19,109 nt of DNA from Caryophanales bacterium UBA970 (lineage in GTDB: Bacteria > Bacillota_I > Bacilli_A > RFN20 > CAG-826), in assembly GCA_002292805.1 (NCBI GenBank), contig DBCA01000033.1, positions 1 to 19,109 on the forward strand, given 5' to 3'. Shown piece by piece: positions 6,667 to 14,143 of the stretch; the first letter of the stretch is position 1; each line of letters opens with the position of its first letter. The position numbers and the translations under genes were made by a program. The notes under the pieces are model-generated. The model was not told where the DNA came from. It made no database searches and saw only the letters and a program-made list of their open reading frames with translations.

Positions 6667-7994
6667 AGTTACCTGAACTGTTTTTAAAACGAATGGAAAA
6701 AAACCTTCCCAAGGAAGGTTTTTCTTCCTTTGTGGAAAGCTATTCAAAAGCCTCTATTCAAGGGATACGCATTCATCAAGACCCTCGCACACTACTTCAT
6801 GCCATGTTTCCTCAATCCATTCCCTGGCATCCCTTAGGTCGATACCTCCAAGGCAACATGATCCATGGGCATCACCCTTATCACCACGCGGGTGCGATTT
6901 ATTTTCAAGAACCTTCGGCGATGGCAGTCGTGCCGATGATGGATATTCAACCCGGTGACTTTGTTTTGGATTTAGCTGCTGCCCCGGGTAGCAAATCCAC
7001 CGATATTGCTCGTCAACTTTCGATGGATGGATTCCTGATTGCCAACGAAGTGGATACCAAACGAGCGCAAGCGTTGATGCATAACGTTGAACGCACGGGA
7101 TTAACCCAAGTGGTGGTGACGCAACACGATCCTCAACATCTCACAAAAATCTTTCCTCAATTTTTTAACAAGATTCTCATTGATGCACCGTGTAGTGGGG
7201 AAGGCATGTTTCGTAGTGATCCTAAAGCAATGGAGGCTTGGTCTATCGAACATGTTCAGATGTGTGCAGTTCGTCAATCGGTTTTGCTCAATGCGGCCAC
7301 ATTGTTATTAAAACCAGGTGGCACAATTGTCTACTCAACGCATACCTTTTCTCCAGAAGAAAATGAACAATTGATTCAAGACTTTATCCAAAAAAACCCA
7401 ATATTTCAAGTCATCACTCATCCGCTTCAATCCATGTTTGATGCTAAAACCACCCATGGGATTGGTGTTAAATTATGGCCTCATCACATTCAAGGAGAAG
7501 GTCAATATGTCGTCATCTTGAAACATCAAGGTGTGATGGAACCAAGAATGATATTTCAACATCGGATGCGCAACCCAATGCCTTCTGAATGGCGACAATT
7601 TGCCACGCAAACCTTAACCAGTCAACGAATCCAACCAAACTTTATGCTAGAGAATCGTTTCTTTATGATTCCAACACGCTATGCCTATCATCCCGCGCTT
7701 CATACGTTACGCGCAGGTGTGTTTTTGGGGGATATCGATAAAAAATATTTTTACCCTTCTCACCATCTTGCGCATGTGTTAACGTCTCAAGATGTTCAAC
7801 GATTCGTTGATTTCCGTGTTGATGATTCTCAACTGCTTGCCTACATGCGTGGCGAAGAAATTCAAGTGTCGATCGCTGAGGGATGGGCACTGGTGACTGT
7901 GGATGGATTGTCGTTAGGATGGGGAAAAGTGTCTCAAGGTCGAATGAAAAACCATTATCCTAAAGGGTTAAGATTAACCCAATCGCGCGTATAA
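6663..7994 (+). CDS. RsmF-like rRNA cytosine-5 methyltransferase family protein with altered motif VI
   Basis: This 443-residue protein has the RsmF layout: N-terminal segment beginning LPELFLKRM, Rossmann methyltransferase core, and C-terminal domain with a PUA-like end (about 310-443). S-adenosylmethionine motif I is LDLAAAPGSKS (102-112). Motif IV DAPCSGEG (174-181) keeps C177. Motif VI, normally YSTCTF-S/N-PEEN, reads YSTHTFSPEEN (224-234), so the cysteine that attacks cytosine C6 in characterised family members is H227. The codon is CAT at 7341-7343, at least two base changes from a Cys codon. The rest of the fold looks intact, so either RNA binding is kept without m5C formation or the chemistry differs. 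The start overlaps the OsmC stop (ATGA). A hairpin lies within codons 12-21, and the 3' end overlaps glgA by 21 bases. Confidence 0.88.
   Translation: MKLPELFLKRMEKNLPKEGFSSFVESYSKASIQGIRIHQDPRTLLHAMFPQSIPWHPLGRYLQGNMIHGHHPYHHAGAIYFQEPSAMAVVPMMDIQPGDFVLDLAAAPGSKSTDIARQLSMDGFLIANEVDTKRAQALMHNVERTGLTQVVVTQHDPQHLTKIFPQFFNKILIDAPCSGEGMFRSDPKAMEAWSIEHVQMCAVRQSVLLNAATLLLKPGGTIVYSTHTFSPEENEQLIQDFIQKNPIFQVITHPLQSMFDAKTTHGIGVKLWPHHIQGEGQYVVILKHQGVMEPRMIFQHRMRNPMPSEWRQFATQTLTSQRIQPNFMLENRFFMIPTRYAYHPALHTLRAGVFLGDIDKKYFYPSHHLAHVLTSQDVQRFVDFRVDDSQLLAYMRGEEIQVSIAEGWALVTVDGLSLGWGKVSQGRMKNHYPKGLRLTQSRV
6697..6723 (+). terminator. Terminator-like hairpin inside the start of the RsmF-like gene
   Basis: AAAAACCTTCC (6699-6709), loop CAA and GGAAGGTTTTT (6713-6723) form a perfect 11-base-pair stem whose right arm ends in five T. 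It is shaped like an intrinsic terminator. It starts about 30 bases after the OsmC stop codon, as a terminator for that gene would, but lies within codons 12-21 of the overlapping methyltransferase gene. It could partially stop transcripts before that gene. It may also be coincidence of the Lys/Asn- and Phe-coding sequence. Confidence 0.55.
7965..7980. repeat. Inverted repeat at the convergent rsmF-like/glgA junction
   Basis: GGGTTAAGATTAACCC has seven-base arms with a two-base centre, or realistically a six-pair stem with a four-base loop. It spans the glgA stop codon and lies in the last codons of the methyltransferase gene. No real T run follows on either strand (only TTT on the minus side), so it is at best a weak bidirectional terminator or an RNA 3'-end stabiliser. 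Confidence 0.4.
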
Positions 7995-9401
7995 ATCTAA
8001 GTAAGCACGACTCGAAGCATCCCAATCATGTTTTGCATCATAGGCGTTGGTTTGTAATTTTTTTAGGATTCCAGGTTGTTGATACAAAGCCATGGCTTCA
8101 TTCATCGCCCAACCCAAAGCATCACCGGTGTAATGTAAAAAACTAAACCCTGTGGAATGCTCACCATGCATTGGGTATCCTTGTACCGTGTCGATTAATC
8201 CGCCGGTTTCTCTGACAATAGGTAAGGTTCCGTAGCGCATTGCAATCATTTGTGAGATCCCGCAAGGTTCAAACAAAGAAGGCATTAAGAAGAAATCACT
8301 ACTTGCATAAATTTGGTGGGCCACCGGGTTGTTATAACCCAACACGATTCTCACTGCTTTTGGATATTTGTTTTCAAAATACTTGAGTTGGTTTTCTAGA
8401 TGAGATTCCCCGGCACCAAGAAAGATAAATTTAGCACCTGCTTGAACAAAGTGGTCAAGGTTGTCGATGATGAGTTGAATTCCTTTTTGGAAGGTTAAAC
8501 GACTGACCAAGCCAAACAAAGGGTACTGAGGATGTTCTAGACCAAAGGTTTTAAACAGCTGCGCTTTATTTTTTTCTTTCGTTGTTTGTAATTGTTGACG
8601 AACAATAGGTGTTAGCAAGTGTGGATCGGTTAAAGGGTTCCATTCATCGGTATCAATGCCGTTAAGAATACCAGTAAACTTATCGCGATAAAAATATAAG
8701 ATCGAGTGCAAACCAAAACTTCCTTCATAGGTTAATAACTCATTCGCGTGCGTTTTAGAGACGGTGGTGATGTGATCACAATAGACAATGGCAGCTTTTA
8801 ATGTGGAAGCTCTATCCTGAAATCGAAGCGCACCACCCTCATAAAGGTCTCGGTTTAATCCATAAAAATCTTCAATGAGGTCACTAGAAAAATCACCATG
8901 AAATGCTGGGCTATGAATCGTGAGCACAAATTTCATGTTGGTATAAAACACGTTGTGTTTTTCTTTTTCTCTGATTAAGACAGGTAACATCCCTGCCGGC
9001 CAATCGTGGATGTGGACGATATCGGGTTGGAACCCCACCACCGGCATCATGTGACGAACCGCGTGAACAAAAGCAGCCCATCGTTCATGTTCATCGGGGT
9101 AACCATACACGCCATCTCGATCAAAATAATAAGGAGCGTCCATCAAATAATAAGTGATCCCATCGATGATGGTTTTAAGAATACCAACCGTGTGTTTTCG
9201 CCAAGATAAAAAAACATCGATATGACCTAAGAACGTTGTGACAAGATTCGTTTGATTCTTTAGGGTTTTGTAGAAAGGAATGACGATGGCCACATCGTGT
9301 TTTTGTTTGACATAAGCTTTGGATAGGCTATAGACGACATCACCCAGTCCACCAACTTTGACTAACGGGTTGGCTTCCGAGGCGACCATGAGAATCTTCA
9401 T
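7974..9401 (-). CDS. glgA: Glycogen synthase (ADP-glucose dependent)
   Basis: GT5-family synthase of 475 residues, full length, which adds glucose from ADP-glucose to the ends of alpha-1,4-glucan. The ADP-glucose site K15-V-G-G-L-G-D is at the N-terminus. TIHSPAFHG (161-169) replaces the common TIHN-x3-QG loop, keeping H163. The C-terminal domain has RLTFQKG (301-307) and the catalytic-region block EPCGISQ (378-384), followed by RYGTLPIVRETGGLIDTV (389-406). It is last in glgC-glgD-glgA, with its ATG overlapping the glgD stop as TAATG and a GGGAG ribosome site ten bases upstream. It lacks a clear terminator and overlaps the convergent methyltransferase gene by 21 bases. Confidence 0.96.
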   Translation of the reverse strand: MKILMVASEANPLVKVGGLGDVVYSLSKAYVKQKHDVAIVIPFYKTLKNQTNLVTTFLGHIDVFLSWRKHTVGILKTIIDGITYYLMDAPYYFDRDGVYGYPDEHERWAAFVHAVRHMMPVVGFQPDIVHIHDWPAGMLPVLIREKEKHNVFYTNMKFVLTIHSPAFHGDFSSDLIEDFYGLNRDLYEGGALRFQDRASTLKAAIVYCDHITTVSKTHANELLTYEGSFGLHSILYFYRDKFTGILNGIDTDEWNPLTDPHLLTPIVRQQLQTTKEKNKAQLFKTFGLEHPQYPLFGLVSRLTFQKGIQLIIDNLDHFVQAGAKFIFLGAGESHLENQLKYFENKYPKAVRIVLGYNNPVAHQIYASSDFFLMPSLFEPCGISQMIAMRYGTLPIVRETGGLIDTVQGYPMHGEHSTGFSFLHYTGDALGWAMNEAMALYQQPGILKKLQTNAYDAKHDWDASSRAYLDLYARLG

Positions 9402-10513
9402 TAAATATTTTCTCCCTGTTTAATATAAAGGGCGATGTCTTTGCCGACAAGTAGTTTTGTTTTTTCCACGCGAACGTATTTATCAATAATCACCCGTTGA
9501 ATCATGACATCCTTACCAATCTTTGAATCGGTAAACACAATGGAATTTTTAATCGTCGCTCCAGCTTCGACCACGACATTACGAGAGATGATGGAATTGA
9601 TGACGGTTCCAAATATTTTTGCCCCGTTGGCAATCATGCTATTTTTCACCAAGGAAGCAGGACCAAATCTAGCAGGAGCAGTGTTATGAGAGACTGTATA
9701 AATAGGCCAGTCATCCGTAAAGAACTTATTTCTAAATCCATAATCAAGGAACGCCATCGAGTTTTCAAAGTAATTTTCTAGGCTGTCAAAAGGTCGTACA
9801 TAACCAGTAAAACGATGGGCCATGAATGATTGGCTTTCTTGATTGAGTAAGTAACGTAAGATCTCTTTGATCCCAAACGTTGCAGAAATTTTTGGACCCA
9901 TGTCCATCAATTGGTTTAAGAAAGGTTTTGAAATGACATACGTATCTAAACTAATATCCAAATCATCTTTGGTTCCTTGGTTTTGAATCATATTGGTGAT
10001 GCGACCTTGGGAAAGGGTGACCGCATCTGCAAGTAAGAATTGGGTCTTGGCATTTTTTACTTTGGTGACGACAAGGGTGATGGGCTCTTTGCTTTCAAGA
10101 TGTTGTTTGATGATCGGTCTAAAGTCGAGTGTGTACAAAAGATCAATCGGAGCAATGACCACCACATCCGGTTTGTGATCAAGAATAAGCCAGTCATTGG
10201 CCTTTAAATTATTTAAATCGTGGTTGTAGAGTGGGTTATTTGCGTTCTTTTCGTTGTATAAGACTTGTTCAAAACCGAGCTTGGTGTTGTTGTTAAAGAC
10301 ATTGGTAGAACCTAAATGTTTCATGATGGAGCGTGGTTGGGTTTCGATGAGGATACCAACTTTATCAATCCCAGAGTTTGAAAAATTGGATAAGGTGAAA
10401 TCCATGAGTCCGTATCTACCAAGAAAACTTGTTGATCCTAGAGGTCTATTTTCCGTTAACGGACCAAGATTCTTATTGCCGTGGAGGTTAGCAAAACCCA
10501 TGATTTTCGCCAT
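9401..10513 (-). CDS. glgD: Glucose-1-phosphate adenylyltransferase GlgD subunit (regulatory/non-catalytic type)
   Basis: Homologue of GlgC, 370 residues long, with nucleotidyltransferase fold and C-terminal left-handed beta helix (about 285-360). The glycine-rich substrate loop GG-x-G-x-RL is absent: the N-terminus reads GFANLHGNKNLGPLTENRPL. SGDH at the catalytic Asp region is replaced by VIAPIDLLYTLDF (119-131). In Geobacillus and related bacteria GlgD pairs with GlgC and raises its activity rather than catalysing by itself, and these losses fit that role. Its ATG follows the glgC stop by two bases, with no proper ribosome site (GGAGG is some 22 bases away), so translation probably depends on ribosomes finishing glgC. 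It overlaps glgA by one base. Confidence 0.93.
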   Translation of the reverse strand: MAKIMGFANLHGNKNLGPLTENRPLGSTSFLGRYGLMDFTLSNFSNSGIDKVGILIETQPRSIMKHLGSTNVFNNNTKLGFEQVLYNEKNANNPLYNHDLNNLKANDWLILDHKPDVVVIAPIDLLYTLDFRPIIKQHLESKEPITLVVTKVKNAKTQFLLADAVTLSQGRITNMIQNQGTKDDLDISLDTYVISKPFLNQLMDMGPKISATFGIKEILRYLLNQESQSFMAHRFTGYVRPFDSLENYFENSMAFLDYGFRNKFFTDDWPIYTVSHNTAPARFGPASLVKNSMIANGAKIFGTVINSIISRNVVVEAGATIKNSIVFTDSKIGKDVMIQRVIIDKYVRVEKTKLLVGKDIALYIKQGENI

Positions 10514-10515
10514 GG

Positions 10516-11622
10516 TTATGGTTGCACCAACATGATGTTGGTTCCTCCTTGAGCGGATTTCTCCACTTTCATGTTAGGGGAAACAATCACTCGAGAGAGA
10601 ACCACACCGCTTTTAATCACCGCGCCGGGCATGATCACAGAATCAGTCACCGTGGCTCCTTCTTCAATCACCACATCATGGAAAACCACACTGTGATCAA
10701 CAGTGCCGAAAATGACTGCACCTTGGTTGACCAGTGAATTCTTAACTTTGGCGTGTTCACCTAAGTATTGAGGTAAGCTGCGAGTATCTTCGGTAAATAA
10801 TTTTAAGTCATCATTGAGTAATAAAGATTTAGCATCGTTATGATCAATCAAATCCATGTTGGATTCCCATAGAGAATCAATCGTGCCTACGTCGCGCCAA
10901 TAACCTTTAAATGGATAGGCGAGTAATCGCTTCTTTTGTTTTAATAAGGTTGGGATAATGTTTTTACCAAAGTCGTGTTCAGAGGATTCATCCTTAGCGT
11001 CTGCCATTAAAGCTTGTCTTAAGTCTTTGTAATTAAAAATATAAATTCCCATCGATGCCAAGGTTGAACTTGGAGAGGTTGGTTTTTCTTCAAATTGAAC
11101 CACCAGGTTTTCTTCATTCACTGTCATGATGCCAAACCGAGAAGCTTCTTTTTTTTCAACATTGATGACCGCCACGGTTAAATCAGCTTTCGCTTGTTTG
11201 TGGGCTTCCAACATCAATTGGTAATTCATCCGATAAATATGATCTCCAGAAAGGATGAGCACATAAGATGGTTTTAAGTTATCAAGAAAATCGATGTTTT
11301 GATAAATGGCGTCTGCAGTCCCACGATACCAAACATTTCCCTCTTCAGTTTGCCGAGGTGGTAAGGTAGCGGTTAATGAATGGATACCATTCAATCCCCA
11401 TTTTTCTCCGTTACCAATATACGTATTTAATAAAATGGATTCATATTGGGTTAATACCCCAACTGTGTCGATGCCGCTGTTGGCGCAATTCGATAAAGGA
11501 AAATCAATAATTCGGTATTTACCACCGAAACTGACCGCTGGTTTTGCTATTTTCTTTGTTAAGGTTTCAAGGCGTGTGCCTTTACCACCTGCAAGCAACA
11601 TGGCGACAAACTCTTTTTCCAA
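10516..11622 (-). CDS. glgC: Glucose-1-phosphate adenylyltransferase catalytic subunit
   Basis: This 368-residue enzyme makes ADP-glucose from ATP and glucose-1-phosphate, the committed step of bacterial glycogen synthesis. The nucleotide loop AGGKGTRL (11-18), [20 protein letters not shown] (27-46), GTADAIYQN (101-109), [10 protein letters not shown] (125-134, catalytic Asp D127) and FEEKP (177-181) are all intact. The hexapeptide-repeat beta helix occupies about 285-350. The start is TTG at 11620-11622, supported by AGAGGTGAG six bases upstream. It is first in the glgC-glgD-glgA operon. No branching enzyme or phosphorylase gene is in the window. Confidence 0.96.
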   Translation of the reverse strand: MEKEFVAMLLAGGKGTRLETLTKKIAKPAVSFGGKYRIIDFPLSNCANSGIDTVGVLTQYESILLNTYIGNGEKWGLNGIHSLTATLPPRQTEEGNVWYRGTADAIYQNIDFLDNLKPSYVLILSGDHIYRMNYQLMLEAHKQAKADLTVAVINVEKKEASRFGIMTVNEENLVVQFEEKPTSPSSTLASMGIYIFNYKDLRQALMADAKDESSEHDFGKNIIPTLLKQKKRLLAYPFKGYWRDVGTIDSLWESNMDLIDHNDAKSLLLNDDLKLFTEDTRSLPQYLGEHAKVKNSLVNQGAVIFGTVDHSVVFHDVVIEEGATVTDSVIMPGAVIKSGVVLSRVIVSPNMKVEKSAQGGTNIMLVQP

Positions 11623-11675
11623 AGAATCTCACCTCTTTGATTTTATTTTACCACGAACATAACCACCCTTTGCCG

Positions 11676-11684
11676 TTATAATAA
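11676..11684. promoter_or_regulatory. Shared -10 element of the amidase and glgC transcripts
   Basis: TTATAATAA reads as TATAAT on the plus strand (11677-11682), nine bases before the amidase ATG, and as TATTAT on the minus strand, which would give glgC a leader of about 48 bases containing its ribosome site. No convincing -35 is seen for either direction. The plus-strand reading implies a leaderless or nearly leaderless amidase transcript. Confidence 0.5.
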
Positions 11685-11691
11685 AGTCACC

Positions 11692-13053
11692 ATGATTAAG
11701 GTCATTCAACAACAACTCTTTAAGGGTGAAAAGACGTCTGTTCAATTGGTCGAAGACGTCATTGAAAAACATCATTTGTTCAAAGATAAAAACGCAATTG
11801 CGTTGATTTCTCCATTGGCGCTCAAGATTGCAAAGCAAAGAGATGAAGAAAGAAAACTAGGTAAGATTAGAGGACCCCTTCACGGCATTCCCGTCTTCAT
11901 CAAAGACAATATTCTTTACGCGGATGGAACACCAACCACGGCGAACAGTTTTGCGCTCAAAGATTTTATCCCCAAGAAGAATGCACCTTTAATTGATGGA
12001 TTAATTGCCGCTGGGGCGATTATCGTTGGCAAAGCTAACTTATCTGAGTTTGCTTATTTCATGGGTGATGAAAAAATGCCGTCTGGTTATGGATCGATGT
12101 ATGGCCAAGTCAAACATCCAGTGGATGAATCCATTGACCCACTTGGGTCAAGCACAGGAAGCGCGGTTGCCGTTGCTTTAGGAATTGTTTCTTTAGCGAT
12201 TGGCACAGAAACCAATGGGTCATTGATGGCCCCAGCTTTTCATAATCAAGTGATTTCTTTTAAACCTACCAAAGGGATGGTGTCAACCGAAGGTATTATT
12301 CCCATTTCACCGAGCCAAGATACTGCAGGACCGATGGCAACTTCCGTTGAAGATTGTGCAACCTTGATGGATGCATTGAGCTTAACGCAACCTAAGGACC
12401 TTCAACAGCAACCCATTCAGCGTCCTTTTAGTTTTCTTGAATTCATTCACCACCCACTTGGGAAAAAACAAATTGGGATGGTTACCTTTGATCAACAACC
12501 TTATGATGCGAAGGATCAAAAGATTTTAAAACAAATCTCCACCACACTAAAAAAATTAGGTCATGCGGTGAAAGACATTCACATGACGTTACCTAAGTTA
12601 GACAATTATCCAACCCTACTAAGGGAATTTAAAGTTAGCCTTAATGGGTTTTTAGCAAATCATACACAAGAAGGTTGTCCACCGTCACTCGCAAAGATTA
12701 TTGCCCTCAACAACAAGAATCCAGAACGCTGCCTTAAGTATGGACAAGCGACGTTAATCGCCAGTGAGGCGATGCCTTCAACCCTCGATCAAGAATTTAA
12801 AGATCTTCGTCTCGCCTTGCAAAAGGAGGCAGCAGGTTTTCAAACATGTCTCGAAGAAGAAAACCTTGATGTATTGATCACCCCGACCTGGTTAAGTTTT
12901 GCCCCGATTTATGGCAATCCATCGCTATGTTTACCGATGGGATACCACCAACAAAAACCCAAAGGTGTTGTCTTGGTCAGTAAGTTTGGCCATGATGCAG
13001 AATTACTCCAATTGGGTTATCAATTGGATGAGTTTCTTAAACAAGCAAAGTAA
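11692..13053 (+). CDS. Amidase signature family hydrolase
   Basis: Cytoplasmic hydrolase of 453 residues with the Ser-cisSer-Lys triad of the amidase signature family: K71 in GIPVFIKDN, S153 in PLGSSTGSA and nucleophile S177 in GTETNGSLMAP. The 24-residue spacing between the two serines matches known members. The IIPISPSQDTAGP block (202-214) places it nearer peptide-amidase-like enzymes than GatA. It is about 30 residues shorter than GatA, and no gatB or gatC is adjacent. Two usually conserved positions differ: the Arg after the nucleophile (SIR) is Met (SLM), and NGVVGFKPT reads HNQVISFKPT. The amide substrate is unknown. It begins a transcript just after a -10 box with no ribosome site. 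The mevalonate genes follow, but have their own apparent promoter. Confidence 0.9.
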   Translation: MIKVIQQQLFKGEKTSVQLVEDVIEKHHLFKDKNAIALISPLALKIAKQRDEERKLGKIRGPLHGIPVFIKDNILYADGTPTTANSFALKDFIPKKNAPLIDGLIAAGAIIVGKANLSEFAYFMGDEKMPSGYGSMYGQVKHPVDESIDPLGSSTGSAVAVALGIVSLAIGTETNGSLMAPAFHNQVISFKPTKGMVSTEGIIPISPSQDTAGPMATSVEDCATLMDALSLTQPKDLQQQPIQRPFSFLEFIHHPLGKKQIGMVTFDQQPYDAKDQKILKQISTTLKKLGHAVKDIHMTLPKLDNYPTLLREFKVSLNGFLANHTQEGCPPSLAKIIALNNKNPERCLKYGQATLIASEAMPSTLDQEFKDLRLALQKEAAGFQTCLEEENLDVLITPTWLSFAPIYGNPSLCLPMGYHQQKPKGVVLVSKFGHDAELLQLGYQLDEFLKQAK

Positions 13054-13079
13054 AAAGAGCAATTCACTGATTTTTATCA

Positions 13080-13085
13080 TAAAAT
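13080..13085 (+). promoter_or_regulatory. Candidate -10 box before HMG-CoA reductase
   Basis: TAAAAT lies six bases before the ATG at 13092 (an overlapping TATCAT at 13075-13080 is an alternative). The 38-base gap after the amidase stop has no Shine-Dalgarno sequence near the ATG and no recognisable -35. A start at this box would give a leaderless mvaA-mvaS message, though read-through from the amidase gene is also possible. Confidence 0.4.
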
Positions 13086-13091
13086 TAAACC

Positions 13092-14138
13092 ATGCAAGAA
13101 GAAAATAAACTTACCACTCCTATCCCAACTCGTTGGGTTGGCCCTATGACCTTTGCTTCTGTGACAACGCTTGGCAAATCCCAAACCATTGAACCGGTTG
13201 AGGTGCCATTAGCCACCTTTGAAACCACGCTATTTTTTTCTGTTCAACGAGGCAGTCGGGCAATTAAGAAAGCTGGTGGGGTTAAGTCCACGTTAATCAG
13301 TGACACGATGACACGGTCCTTTACCTTACAAACCAATCAAGCAAGTGAAGCAGCATCGATTGCAAGTTTTGTTAAAACCAATCTAACAACCTTACAACAA
13401 GAAGTGGTGAGCAAATTAAGTCGATTTGCTAAGTTACAAGCGATTGATGTGTATCACGTTGCTAATTTAGTTTACTTACGCATTGCGATTTTCTCTGATA
13501 ATGCTAGTGGCCATAACATGGTGACACTCGTTGCCGATGGCATTGGTGATTATTTATTAAAGAAGTTTGCTTTTGCATCCTATGTTTCTGTCTCAGGAAA
13601 TATGTGTGTGGATAAAAAAGTCAGTGTAATCAATGCAATTAAAGGTCGTGGTAAACACGTGATCGCTGAAATCATCATTCCAAAAGCAGTGGTAGAAACC
13701 GAATTAAAAACCACCCCTGAAAAAATCGTTGATCTTAACATTAAAAAGAATCTTCTAGGTTCGATCATGGCCGGTTCCGTCCATAGTGCCAACGCGCATT
13801 ATGCGAATATGTTGCTAGCGATTTATTTAGCCACAGGCCAAGACGCAGCCAACATTGTTGAAGGCTCACAAGGCATCACGTTTGCTGAAGTTAAAGACGG
13901 TGATTTATATTTTTCAGTCACCATTCCAAACATTATTGTTGGTACCATCGGTCATGGGAAAAATGAATATCCTTTTCAAGAACGATTCTTAAAGATGGGT
14001 TGTGCGGGTGCGGGTGGTAGTCAAACCTTAGCACACTTGGTAGGTGCGACTGTCTTAGCCGGTGAATTATCTTTGATGGCAGCGTTAACCAACCCCCACG
14101 AGTTGATGCGCGCTCATACCTCGATAGAAAGAAAGTAA
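13092..14138 (+). CDS. mvaA: Hydroxymethylglutaryl-CoA reductase, class I-like
   Basis: This 348-residue enzyme reduces HMG-CoA to mevalonate, the committed step of the mevalonate route to isoprenoids. All four catalytic residues can be placed: E44 in EVPLATFET, K175 in SGNMCVDKK, D251 in ATGQDAANIVE and H342 in LMRAHTS. The SGN-x-C-x-DKK and GRGK blocks belong to class I (eukaryotic, archaeal and some bacterial) enzymes, not the class II form of staphylococci and enterococci. There is no membrane anchor. The usual DAMGMNM cofactor loop reads NASGHNM (137-143) and the GGG turn reads GHG (287-289), so it is a divergent member. HMG-CoA synthase follows five bases downstream. No ribosome site precedes the ATG. 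Confidence 0.93.
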   Translation: MQEENKLTTPIPTRWVGPMTFASVTTLGKSQTIEPVEVPLATFETTLFFSVQRGSRAIKKAGGVKSTLISDTMTRSFTLQTNQASEAASIASFVKTNLTTLQQEVVSKLSRFAKLQAIDVYHVANLVYLRIAIFSDNASGHNMVTLVADGIGDYLLKKFAFASYVSVSGNMCVDKKVSVINAIKGRGKHVIAEIIIPKAVVETELKTTPEKIVDLNIKKNLLGSIMAGSVHSANAHYANMLLAIYLATGQDAANIVEGSQGITFAEVKDGDLYFSVTIPNIIVGTIGHGKNEYPFQERFLKMGCAGAGGSQTLAHLVGATVLAGELSLMAALTNPHELMRAHTSIERK

Positions 14139-14143
14139 CCTAT

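Noticed and set aside
12820..12860. Strong Shine-Dalgarno-like AAAGGAGG inside the amidase gene
   Set aside because: The next ATG is about 17 bases away, too far, and no separate gene follows. It is part of the amidase coding sequence.
12899..13108. Open frame overlapping the amidase end and the mvaA start
   Set aside because: It is out of frame with two well-supported genes and resembles no family.
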